Of a DNA stretch of 22,568 bases, positions 1 through 6,602 are shown piece by piece. The stretch spans positions 1-22,568 of the forward strand of contig DASWIP010000076.1 of assembly GCA_036397635.1 (NCBI GenBank), given 5' to 3'. Every line of letters begins with the position of its first letter. Positions within the stretch are counted from its first letter, which is position 1. The notes under the pieces are model-generated. The model did not search any database and had not been told where the DNA came from. It worked only from the letters and a program-made list of their open reading frames with translations. This DNA is from DASWIP01 sp036397635 (GTDB taxonomy: Bacteria > Actinomycetota > AC-67). The translations under genes and the position numbers were made by a program.

Positions 1-497
1 TCCAGGTAGCGCATCCCTCTGCCATCCTCGGCATCGTTGCCACCGTGGTCGGTTCGTGGCAGATAGCTCTCGGCCGTGTCGTCCGGGACGAGCAGCGCCA
101 CGCCACCGGATGCCAGATGCTCGGCCGCCGTGCGGATCGCAGCCGCCAGGTCGTTCTCGTTCGTGAGGTACATGATCGCGTCGTGGATAAGTACCGCGTC
201 GAACATCCGGCCGAGCCGCACCGTGCGCATGTCGCCTTCTCGGTGCTCACACTCGGGGTTCAGGTCGCGGCTGATCTCAAGCATCTGCGGCGACAGGTCG
301 ACCAGCGTCATCTCGTAGCGTCGTTTCAGGAAGCTGGCGTTGTTCCCGCCGCCCGATCCCAGCTCGAGCAGCGTGCGCACCTCGCGCCGGGCGAGCGCGT
401 CGAGCGTCACCGCGATCGACACCGCCTCGTCGGCGTACTCGACCGGCGCGGTCAGCAGGTGGAACCAGCGCGCGAGCTCGCGGTACATCCTCGGCAT
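1..497 (-). CDS. class I SAM-dependent methyltransferase (3' end cut by window edge)
   Basis: Reading the minus strand from ATG at 497 gives an open frame of about 165 codons that runs off the left edge. It carries the Rossmann methyltransferase signature: motif I LLELGSGGGNN (about residues 43-53), an acidic end of strand 2 (TLVDLSPQMLEISR), and a strand-4 region FDAVLIHDAIMYL. The family transfers a methyl group from S-adenosylmethionine, but the acceptor cannot be told from this part. The start is 497 (MPRMYREL) or the in-frame ATG at 488. Neither has a Shine-Dalgarno sequence. A TACCGT hexamer sits 6 nt before the 497 ATG, which fits a leaderless transcript. The gene is divergent from the alcohol dehydrogenase at 533 with only 35 bp between them. 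The fold call is solid; the substrate is unknown. Confidence 0.85.
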   Translation of the reverse strand, partial: MPRMYRELARWFHLLTAPVEYADEAVSIAVTLDALARREVRTLLELGSGGGNNASFLKRRYEMTLVDLSPQMLEISRDLNPECEHREGDMRTVRLGRMFDAVLIHDAIMYLTNENDLAAAIRTAAEHLASGGVALLVPDDTAESYLPRTDHGGNDAEDGRGMRYL

Positions 498-532
498 GCT
501 CGAACGGTAGCGCGCGGCGTACACTCCGCGCG
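498..532. promoter_or_regulatory. compact divergent promoter region, probably leaderless in both directions
   Basis: Only 35 bp separate the two divergent start codons. On the plus strand TACACT (520-525) lies 7 nt before the ATG at 533. On the minus strand TACCGT (509-504) lies 6 nt before the ATG at 497. Both match the TANNNT -10 pattern at the distance that puts the transcription start on or next to the start codon. No Shine-Dalgarno sequence or convincing -35 is visible on either side. Confidence 0.45.
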
Positions 533-1519
533 ATGCAGGCGGTCAGGCTCATCGAGGCGCGCCGGCTCGAGCAGGTCGACCTGCCGCCACCGAGACGGTC
601 GGAGGGCGAGGTCGTCCTGCGGGTCGAGGCGTGCGGGATCTGCGGATCGGATCTCTCGTGCTACAAGCACGGCATCTTCGCCGGCGCGGTGCTCGGCCAC
701 GAGATCGTCGGTGCCATCGAAGCCTCGGACGACCCGTCGTGGCCGGCGGGCACGCGCGCCGTCGTGGATCCCAAGTTCCCGTGCGGGGGATGCTTGGAAT
801 GCGCGCGCGGCACATCCCATCGCTGTATCGCCGCCCTGACCCAGGGCGTGGGCCAGACCCGACAGGGCGGGTTCGCCGAGCAGCTCGCCGTCCCGACCTC
901 GCACCTGTACCGCGTTCCGGACACGCTGTCGTTCCAGACCGCCGCCCTCGCCGAGCCGCTCGCGGTCGCCCTACACGGACTGCGCCTGGCCGGCACGCAC
1001 GCGGGATCTGCCGTTGTCATCGGGCTCGGACCCATCGGGCTTCTCGCGGTCGCTGCCCTGCGCGCGCGCAACGCGTCGCCGGTCATCGGCGTGGACCCGG
1101 TGCGCCTCCGGCGCGACCTCGCACTCGACCTCGGCGCCGACCTTGCGTGCGAGCCCGGCGACTCCCGTATCGCGGAGGTACAGCCCACGGTGGTCGTGGA
1201 GGCGTCGGGTCACCCCGCAGCGATCGCCGACGCGGGCAATGCGGCGGCGCCGGGCGCGCGCGTCGTGCTGCTCGGGATACCGATCGGCGAGGCCACGATA
1301 TGGCCGATGACCTGGATCACCCGCGAGATCACGGTGATCGGCAGCGTCGCGCAGGAGGCACGCGACTTCGCCGAAGCGCTGGAGCTGCTCGCGCGCGTGC
1401 CCGCGATCGGCGAGATGGTCACGCGCACGGTCGGCCTGGCCGAGGTCCCGGATGCGTTCGCGAGCCTGGTCGCACACCCCGACGCCGGAAAGATCCTGGT
1501 CACGCCCAACGACGTCTGA
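533..1519 (+). CDS. zinc-dependent alcohol/polyol dehydrogenase (MDR superfamily)
   Basis: A 328-aa medium-chain dehydrogenase/reductase. The catalytic zinc site is visible as Cys37 in CGICGSD and the His56-Glu57 pair in LGHE. The structural zinc lobe has Cys84, Cys87, Cys90 and Cys98 (PCGGCLEC then HRC). The nucleotide-binding fold follows with GLGPIGLLA near residues 164-172 and an acidic residue after the next strand (VIGVDP), suggesting NAD rather than NADP. The enzyme oxidises an alcohol or polyol to a carbonyl compound in the cytoplasm. The substrate cannot be named; the threonine dehydrogenase/sorbitol dehydrogenase-like branch is the nearest guess. It is slightly shorter than usual (about 340-350 aa) but has both domains. 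The ATG at 533 has no Shine-Dalgarno sequence and probably starts a leaderless mRNA. Confidence 0.9.
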   Translation: MQAVRLIEARRLEQVDLPPPRRSEGEVVLRVEACGICGSDLSCYKHGIFAGAVLGHEIVGAIEASDDPSWPAGTRAVVDPKFPCGGCLECARGTSHRCIAALTQGVGQTRQGGFAEQLAVPTSHLYRVPDTLSFQTAALAEPLAVALHGLRLAGTHAGSAVVIGLGPIGLLAVAALRARNASPVIGVDPVRLRRDLALDLGADLACEPGDSRIAEVQPTVVVEASGHPAAIADAGNAAAPGARVVLLGIPIGEATIWPMTWITREITVIGSVAQEARDFAEALELLARVPAIGEMVTRTVGLAEVPDAFASLVAHPDAGKILVTPNDV

Positions 1520-1567
1520 CGACGGCGCCCCGACCACGAACAGGTCACCAGGGTGAGGCACTCCGGA

Positions 1568-1573
1568 TATCGT
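1568..1573 (+). promoter_or_regulatory. candidate -10 element of tRNA-Ser
   Basis: TATCGT lies 7 nt before the first base of the tRNA, the spacing expected for a -10 element. No good -35 box is visible. The placement would leave essentially no 5' leader for RNase P, so the true promoter may lie further upstream. Confidence 0.3.
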
Positions 1574-1580
1574 TGTGACC

Positions 1581-1666
1581 GGAGGGATGACCGAGCGGAC
1601 GAAGGTGGCAGTCTTGAAAACTGCTAGGGGGTAAACCCCTCGTGGGTTCGAATCCCACTCCCTCCG
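1581..1666 (+). tRNA. tRNA-Ser (anticodon UGA)
   Basis: The 86-nt sequence folds as a class II tRNA. The acceptor arm GGAGGGA (1581-1587) pairs with TCCCTCC (1659-1665), with discriminator G1666 as in serine tRNAs. The anticodon stem GCAGT/ACTGC closes the loop CTTGAAA, with anticodon TGA at 1615-1617. A long variable arm has an AGGGG/CCCCT stem. The T arm is GTGGG-TTCGAAT-CCCAC. CCA is not encoded. Seryl-tRNA synthetase is encoded 3.7 kb away. Confidence 0.97.
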
Positions 1667-1799
1667 CTTCCGACCTCCCCATCGCCGGGGAGGGATCCGA
1701 TGTCGGCGAGGATGTTTCGGACATCGAGGCATGAACCACGCGACCCGGTACAAGAGGCCCCTGCGGTGTCCGAGTGCATCCTCTATCGTTTATCTGGTC

Positions 1800-2651
1800 A
1801 TGAGGAACGGAACCGTCCGTATCGCTCTCATCGCCCTGACGCTCACTTTCGCCACGGGCGTCGCGCCAGCGGGCGTCGCGCCCGCCGGAGCCGGCGCGCG
1901 CGCGGAGACGCTGACGCTCGATGGGATCGAGTGCGACCTGATCCCGGTCCCGAAGGCGACGACCGGCGGTCCGCTGGTGCCGGTCGGGACCGGAACCTGC
2001 CCGGGTGTGCGGCCGGGCGCGCTGCTCCAAACGAACGTGGGGCTGTGCACGTTCAACTTCCTGTTCCAGGGGTCCGATGGCCGTCGCTACATCGGAACGG
2101 CCGGGCATTGCATCCTCGGCGATGGGCCGCTCGCGGAGGACGCCGGCGAGCGGACATGGGCGCGCGGGGCTGGTCCGGTGGTCCGCGACGCCGACGGGCG
2201 TCGGGTCGGCGAGTTCGCCTATGCCATCCTGCAGAGCCCGAAGGACTTCGCGCTCGTGCGCCTCGACACGGGTATCTCCGCGAGCGCGCGCATGTGCTAC
2301 TTCGGGGGTCCGAACGGGATCAACACCTCGACCGCCGGCGGACCCGTCCTGCTCCACCAATGGGGGAACGGCTTGCTGATCGGTGACCTGCTTCCGGCCA
2401 GGACGCACGTGACCCCGAGCCTGTCGAACCCCAACAGCGTCTTCGCGTACGGCGCCGCGATGCTCGGCGACTCCGGTTCCGGCGTGATCAGCGCCGACGG
2501 GAAGGCCGTCGGCGTCCTGGTGACGATCGGCGTGCACGTCAACGGCGTGCTGAACCACGGCGTCATCGGGATCACGCGGCTGAAGCCTCAGCTCGATCGC
2601 GCGGCATCACGACTGCGCATCGGCCTGTCACTGGTCACGGCCACGTTTTAG
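1800..2651 (+). CDS. secreted trypsin-like serine protease (S1/chymotrypsin fold)
   Basis: Starting at ATG 1800 gives 283 aa with a clean signal peptide (MRNGTVRIALIALTLTFATG, ending around GAGARA). An in-frame ATG at 1731 would bury that signal behind 23 polar residues, so 1800 is preferred; no Shine-Dalgarno sequence precedes either. The catalytic triad is readable: His103 in GTAGHC, Asp149 in KDFALV and Ser225 in GDSGSG. This is the order and context of chymotrypsin-fold peptidases. Five cysteines (45, 67, 83, 104, 166) could form disulfides outside the cell. The signal-peptide end contains a small in-frame repeat (GVAPA twice). The protein should be exported and act on proteins at the cell surface or in the medium; no anchor or extra domain is visible. 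It converges on a gene for a cell-wall protein. Confidence 0.85.
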   Translation: MRNGTVRIALIALTLTFATGVAPAGVAPAGAGARAETLTLDGIECDLIPVPKATTGGPLVPVGTGTCPGVRPGALLQTNVGLCTFNFLFQGSDGRRYIGTAGHCILGDGPLAEDAGERTWARGAGPVVRDADGRRVGEFAYAILQSPKDFALVRLDTGISASARMCYFGGPNGINTSTAGGPVLLHQWGNGLLIGDLLPARTHVTPSLSNPNSVFAYGAAMLGDSGSGVISADGKAVGVLVTIGVHVNGVLNHGVIGITRLKPQLDRAASRLRIGLSLVTATF

Positions 2652-2713
2652 ATCGAGTAGGAGCGGAGGTTGCCCACCTCTTAGCGATCGCCCATGCCGG
2701 GCGTACATGAGAG

Positions 2714-2743
2714 GAGGCCCGCCGCATCTCTGCGGCGAGCCTC
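2714..2743. terminator. stem-loop between convergent genes
   Basis: GAGGC (2714-2718) pairs with GCCTC (2739-2743). Inside it CGCCGC (2720-2725) pairs with GCGGCG (2732-2737) around a 6-nt ATCTCT loop, with one C/A mismatch. It lies between the stop codons of the convergent protease and surface-protein genes and could serve both. There is no T-tract on either side. Confidence 0.5.
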
Positions 2744-2793
2744 GCCATCCCCGCGCCCCGAGCGACCGCTGCCCAGGTCCTCTCCTCCCAGGA

Positions 2794-3951
2794 TCAGTGC
2801 CCGACGGCTCCTTGCAAGCGCCGCGGCACCACGATGAACCATGCTCCCGCGACCGCGAGCAGCAATGCCATCGCAAGCGCTGCCGGCAGTGAGAGTCCCG
2901 TCTTGGCGAGCTGCTTCGGAAGCTGCGCAAGGCTTGGATCGTCCGAGCCTGATGTGAGCGGCGGACCGCCGAACACGATCGAGGGGCAGTCCTCCGTGGT
3001 GAACCCGCCCGCGGTCAACCCGGTCAGCTCGAAGCCATCCGATGGCGTCGCGGTCCAGACGTAGTCGCCCGGTGCGAGGTCGATCGATCCACCGGAGCCG
3101 GTGAAGGTGTCGATCACGGTCTCGCCCTGTGCGAGGAACACGCTCGCCCCGTCGTTCGGCGCGATCGTGATCGTGACCGGAGTGACCGACTCGCCGTCGA
3201 TCGAGTCGCATTTGCCCGGCGAAACGTTCACGGATCCCTGAGCGTCGACGCTCGGTGTGCAGTCGATCACGTCAAGCTGATCCTGTGAGTCCGACGTCGC
3301 TGCAAGCGTTGAGCCCTCGGCAGCGGTGACGATGTACGTGTGCGTGCCCGGAGCGAGAGCCTCGGAGCCTGTGCCGGTGAACGACGCCACGGTGTTGTCC
3401 TCCGCGTCGCGGACACTCACGGTGGCGTCCCCGTCTCCGCTGTAGACAACGTTGACGGGAGTGGAGGACGTCAGACCATCCGTCGAGCACTCCCCGAGGG
3501 CGACCTGAACATCCACCTCGACGGGATCGTCTCCACCGTCGTCGGGGATGACGATCACCACGGTGTCGGTCGCGTTCCGGTCGTTCCCACGCGGCGATGC
3601 GTGCAGCAAGGTAGCGGTGATGGTGTAGGTGCCGTCACTCGCGTAGGTGTGCGCTACCGGCCCCCAGCTCCACGGGCCGCTACCAACGAAAGGCGTGAGG
3701 GTTTCGCCGGCGCCGTCCCCCCACGCGATCTCCAGGTAGTTGCCGCTTGCTTGACCCGCGGGCGAGTATGCCGTCCCGGCGATCGTCACGGTCAAGTCCG
3801 TGCGGACCGCCGAGACGATGTCCACGTTCCATGGGGATGCGGTCGAGCCGACCCCTGCAAGGGCCAATGAGATGACCGGCGTCAGCATGACCACCGTCAT
3901 GGCGCGGCGCAGTAGCCTGCGCCCTCTGTGTGTTCGAGCCTTTGTTTCCAT
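2794..3951 (-). CDS. LAxTG-anchored cell-wall protein with PKD-like domain and two Cys-bounded repeats
   Basis: A 385-aa surface protein. An N-terminal signal (basic RRLLRRA, then a hydrophobic stretch at residues 18-34) is followed by a PKD-like domain (about 45-136; WGDGAGE near 78 and HTYASDGTYTIT at 101-112). Two copies of an 80-85-aa module come next (about 146-231 and 240-322). Each starts with V-x-V-x-x-G-x-C, contains a TPV strand, a FTGTG/FTGSG turn and L-A-P-G, and ends in Cys. The C-terminus is a sorting signal: LAKTG (348-352), a hydrophobic helix (354-375) and a basic PRRLQ tail. LAxTG is the pentapeptide of class E sortases. The start is ATG 3951, with AGGAG 8 nt upstream; a GTG at 3960 overlaps that AGGAG and is less likely. 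No enzymatic motif is seen; a structural or adhesive role is inferred. Confidence 0.8.
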   Translation of the reverse strand: METKARTHRGRRLLRRAMTVVMLTPVISLALAGVGSTASPWNVDIVSAVRTDLTVTIAGTAYSPAGQASGNYLEIAWGDGAGETLTPFVGSGPWSWGPVAHTYASDGTYTITATLLHASPRGNDRNATDTVVIVIPDDGGDDPVEVDVQVALGECSTDGLTSSTPVNVVYSGDGDATVSVRDAEDNTVASFTGTGSEALAPGTHTYIVTAAEGSTLAATSDSQDQLDVIDCTPSVDAQGSVNVSPGKCDSIDGESVTPVTITIAPNDGASVFLAQGETVIDTFTGSGGSIDLAPGDYVWTATPSDGFELTGLTAGGFTTEDCPSIVFGGPPLTSGSDDPSLAQLPKQLAKTGLSLPAALAMALLLAVAGAWFIVVPRRLQGAVGH

Positions 3952-4207
3952 CGCGATCACTCCTGGGTTTTCGGGATGGTGCGGTCTGCCCCAGTGTCGC
4001 GACCACGGAGCGCGCGCGCTATAGATATCGCGGGCTAGATGTAGTGCCGGGCCTGACTACTCGTAGGCCTTTCGTCCCGCGGATGTATCCGGCCTTCTCG
4101 GCGAAGACATCGCATATGGGACGACCGCCGTCGGTGGGCGCGAGGAGCTCGCGCGGATCGCACGCTCGGACGACATCAGGAAGAGCATCCTGACCGGGAA
4201 CGTGGAT
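3952..4207. other. intergenic region upstream of the LAxTG gene
   Basis: About 250 bp separate the two surface-protein genes. It holds the AGGAG ribosome-binding site (3964-3960, minus strand), an AT-rich patch at 4019-4030 (minus strand CGATATCTATAG) that may be part of a promoter, and part of a gene-like plus-strand reading frame described separately. No intact gene is visible. Confidence 0.4.
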
Positions 4208-4249
4208 GCGGGGTGCACCCCATGGGTGCACCCCGCAGAATCTCCGTGA
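4067..4249 (+). pseudogene. possible 60-codon gene remnant, no start codon
   Basis: A plus-strand frame opens right after a TAG at 4064-4066 and closes with TGA at 4247-4249. It has no start codon, but its middle part reads like protein: GLLGEDIAYGTTAVGGREEL followed by ARIARSDDIRKSILTGNV. Third codon positions are mostly G or C, as in the real genes nearby. The pattern loosely resembles the C-terminal end of amidohydrolase-2 type TIM-barrel enzymes (a (Y/F)GTD-like stretch followed by IRxxILxxN). That resemblance is from memory and weak. Its last part overlaps the stem-loop at 4208-4236. It may equally be chance coding-like sequence. Confidence 0.25.
4208..4236 (-). terminator. strong stem-loop after the second LAxTG gene
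   Basis: GCGGGGTGCACCC (4208-4220) and GGGTGCACCCCGC (4224-4236) form a perfect 13-bp inverted repeat around a 3-nt CAT spacer. It lies 16 bp past the stop codon of the minus-strand gene ending at 4253. There is no T-tract, but the position and stability fit a transcription terminator. Confidence 0.65.
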
Positions 4250-4252
4250 TCG

Positions 4253-5116
4253 TCAGGCGTGGTTCAGGCGCTGCTCGCCCCACTTGATCGCCCAGCCGAG
4301 CACCAGCGATCCGGCACCGATGATCGCGATGCCGGTGCTCGCCACACCGGTACGGGCCAGCGGTCCCCGCGGCAGCACGAACAGACACTGGTCGGCTGTC
4401 ACGGTCCCGCTGGTGGGCGCGACCAACTCGAACCCTTCGTTGGCCGTGGCAGACCACGAGTACTCACCCGGGGTCAACGTCGCAGTCCCGCCCGAGCCGG
4501 TGAAGGTCTGGGAGAACCCGTCTCCTGTCAGGGTCACGTCCGCCGCTCCGTCCGGAGCGATGACGACCTCGACCGGCGTGTTGGACAGGCCGTCCTCGAA
4601 CGTGCAGGCCCCAGTGGTCACCGACACCGAACCGGACCCCAGCACCACCGGTGGAGGTGGCGGCGGCGCCGCGCAGAAGTCGACGTGGCTGATCCCCGGA
4701 CGGTTCCCACCATTGTTCAACGGCGTGACCAGATCCGTGTCACTCGTCGCTCCACCTTCGTAGAAGTAGACGTTCGAATCGTCTCCTCCCTTCACGATCA
4801 CAGCACCGATCAAGATGTCGCCCGAGTCCCAGCTCTCGACCGTACCGCCGCCGACATCGAGAACGACGGTGATGCCGCTGCCGGTGGATTCCCCATCCAC
4901 GAGCGGATGCTCGCCGGCTCCGTCGCCGAACTTCGCGACCCGATCAAGACCCAAGCCGGTCTGGTTCTCGGTCGGAGCCGTGCAGAACACGTTCGTGTGC
5001 TCGAACAGGACCGGTTCGACGCTGGCCGCGCCGGCGCCGTTTACGAACAGCATGACCATCCCCATGGCAAGCAGGATGGCGCCGGCGGAGGACCTCCGCC
5101 GCGAAACCTCTTTCAT
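4253..5116 (-). CDS. LAxTG-anchored cell-wall protein sharing the Cys-bounded repeat
   Basis: A 287-aa surface protein. A signal peptide (basic SRRRSS, hydrophobic 11-30, cleavage near GAGAA) is followed by an extracellular domain (about 33-149) containing VIVKGGDDSNVYFYEGG and NNGGNRPGISHVDFC, a pattern seen in actinobacterial wall proteins. A six-proline linker (151-156) leads to one copy of the repeat module (about 162-244: VSVTTGAC, TPVEVVIAP, FTGSGG, LTPGEYSW, closing Cys244). That copy closely matches the second copy in the neighbouring LAxTG gene. The C-terminus has LARTG (253-257), a hydrophobic segment (about 258-276) and a polar/basic tail, which is a class E-type sorting signal. 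The ATG at 5116 has a near-ideal ribosome-binding site (GGAGGT at 5126-5121). It lies in the same direction as its paralogue but with its own terminator, so the two are probably transcribed separately. Confidence 0.8.
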   Translation of the reverse strand: MKEVSRRRSSAGAILLAMGMVMLFVNGAGAASVEPVLFEHTNVFCTAPTENQTGLGLDRVAKFGDGAGEHPLVDGESTGSGITVVLDVGGGTVESWDSGDILIGAVIVKGGDDSNVYFYEGGATSDTDLVTPLNNGGNRPGISHVDFCAAPPPPPPVVLGSGSVSVTTGACTFEDGLSNTPVEVVIAPDGAADVTLTGDGFSQTFTGSGGTATLTPGEYSWSATANEGFELVAPTSGTVTADQCLFVLPRGPLARTGVASTGIAIIGAGSLVLGWAIKWGEQRLNHA

Positions 5117-5342
5117 CTCGACCTCCCCACCGCCGGGCCTCCCAGCCCAACTCGATCCCCGTCGCGGACACTCGCTCGTCCCGCCAAGATCGGGACTTTC
5201 CTCGGGTTGACTTCAGGACTTCCGTCCGCTCGCCGCCATCGTCGCGCGCGTTGAGTGGTCGAAGGAATAGGCGGTTGGGGTAGACCTGCTGGGTAGCGCG
5301 CGCCCGATTGCGCAGGCTCGGTGACGAAGTGTCCGGCTCAGG
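5117..5342 (-). promoter_or_regulatory. 226-bp leader/promoter region of the LAxTG gene, with small stem-loops
   Basis: The gap between the serS stop and the surface-protein start contains no gene. Near the start codon it has a strong ribosome-binding site (5126-5121) and two small hairpins: a 6-bp GTCCCG/CGGGAC stem at 5178-5196 and GGGC/GCCC at 5135-5148. No known riboswitch class was recognised, and no clear -10/-35 pair was found. Confidence 0.35.
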
Positions 5343-6602
5343 CTAGGTAAGGGTGATCACGTCACCGCCGGTAAAGCTTCTTAGGACCTTCGGAACCTCC
5401 ACAGCGCCATCTTCGCGCTGGAAGTTCTCCAGGATCGCGCTCAGATGGCGCGACGACGTGACGGCCGTTCCGTTCAATGTGTGAACGAAGATAGTTCCCT
5501 TATCGCCACGGATGCGACAGTTCAACCGGCGAGCCTGATAGTCGGTCGTGTTCGAGCAGGACGTCACCTCGCGGTATCGCTGCTGCCCGGGGAACCAAAC
5601 CTCGAGGTCAACCTTCTTGGCCGCCGACGCCCCAAGCTCCCCGGTGCAGACGTTCACGGCGCGGTATGGGAGCTGCAGCTCTTGCAGGATGCGCTCCTCC
5701 AGGCCGATGAGCCGTTGGTGTTCCTCCCAGGAGTCCTCCGGGCGCGTGAACACGAACATCTCCACCTTCTCGAACTGATGGGTTCGGAAGATCCCTCGGT
5801 TGTCGCGGCCGTGCGCACCTGCTTCGCGACGGAAGCACGACGAGATTCCGCAGTACCGCAAAGGCAGCGCCTCCACATCCATGATCTCGCCCATATGCAG
5901 CGCCGCCAGAGGCACCTCGGAGGTGCCGACGAGGAAGAGGTCGTCTGACTCGATCCGGTAGAGCTGCTGCTCGTCGGTGGGCAGGAAGCCGGTCCCTTCC
6001 ATGGCTTCGCGCCGGACCAGCACCGGCGGGACTACAGGCTCGAAGCCTTCGGACCGCAGCAGCTCGAGCGTCCAGCGCGACAGCGCCATCCACAGCATCG
6101 CGCCGGCACCACGCAGGTATCCGAACCTCGATCCGGCGGCCTTCGCGGCGCGCTCGACGTCGATGATGCCGAGCCGCTCGCCGATGTCGAGATGATCGCG
6201 CGCATCGAAGTCGAACGTGGGAACCTTGCCCCAGGTGTGGAGCTCGACGTTGTCGTCGTCATCGACACCATCGGGCGCGCTCTCATGCGGCAGGTTCGGT
6301 ATCTCGAGCAGCAGCCGGTTCAGTTCGGCGGCAGCCTGGTCCTTCTCGGCCTCCAGCGCGGAGATCTCGGCCGACAGGTCCTTCAACTCGGCGAGCAGCT
6401 TCTTCTTCGCCTCGCCCTTCAGCGACGTGACCTCCTTGCCGGCCTGCTTCTGTCGGCTCCGGAGCTCATCCTCGCGGGCCTGCGCTCCACGTCGCCGCTC
6501 GTCGAGCGCGATGACGTCCTCGATCGGCGGGTCGCCGCCCCGGCGCTTCAGCGCCGCGCGCACTCCTTCGGGATCGTCGCGGATCAGCCTCAGATCGATC
6601 AT
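5343..6602 (-). CDS. serS: seryl-tRNA synthetase
   Basis: A 419-aa class II aminoacyl-tRNA synthetase that charges tRNA-Ser (and tRNA-Sec where present) with serine using ATP. The N-terminal part (residues about 27-100) is the long two-helix coiled coil that binds the tRNA variable arm; it is rich in E, K, R and A heptads. The catalytic core shows the serine-binding TSE (227-229), motif 2 beginning FRREAGAHGRDNRG (257-270) and ending THQFEKVE, and motif 3 NGTAVTSSRHLSAILENFQ (377-395) with its class II arginine. The length is normal. The ATG at 6602 directly follows the pheA stop codon (TAG-ATG, no gap), so it is translationally coupled as the last gene of the operon. One of its substrates, tRNA-Ser(UGA), is encoded at 1581. 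Confidence 0.98.
   Translation of the reverse strand: MIDLRLIRDDPEGVRAALKRRGGDPPIEDVIALDERRRGAQAREDELRSRQKQAGKEVTSLKGEAKKKLLAELKDLSAEISALEAEKDQAAAELNRLLLEIPNLPHESAPDGVDDDDNVELHTWGKVPTFDFDARDHLDIGERLGIIDVERAAKAAGSRFGYLRGAGAMLWMALSRWTLELLRSEGFEPVVPPVLVRREAMEGTGFLPTDEQQLYRIESDDLFLVGTSEVPLAALHMGEIMDVEALPLRYCGISSCFRREAGAHGRDNRGIFRTHQFEKVEMFVFTRPEDSWEEHQRLIGLEERILQELQLPYRAVNVCTGELGASAAKKVDLEVWFPGQQRYREVTSCSNTTDYQARRLNCRIRGDKGTIFVHTLNGTAVTSSRHLSAILENFQREDGAVEVPKVLRSFTGGDVITLT

Noticed and set aside
1731..1799. Upstream ATG at 1731 as the protease start.
   Set aside because: It would place 23 polar and basic residues before the signal peptide; the ATG at 1800 begins the signal directly.
1545..2558. 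A 337-codon minus-strand open frame opposite the protease and tRNA-Ser.
   Set aside because: It runs antisense through the tRNA and the protease with its visible catalytic triad, and its composition is shadow-like.
5193..5203. GAGGAAAGTCC on the minus strand, matching a conserved segment of RNase P RNA.
   Set aside because: The rest of RNase P RNA is absent, in particular the ACAGAAA region and its 3' pairing partner, and there is not enough room before the surface-protein gene. Taken as a chance match.
4259..5254. A 331-codon plus-strand open frame opposite the second LAxTG gene.
   Set aside because: The minus-strand frame has a signal peptide, a sorting signal and a consensus ribosome-binding site. 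The plus frame is His-, Arg- and Asp-rich without motifs.
5117..5342. Possible c-di-GMP or c-di-AMP riboswitch in the leader of the LAxTG gene.
   Set aside because: None of the conserved sequence blocks of those classes that I know could be found; only generic short hairpins are present.
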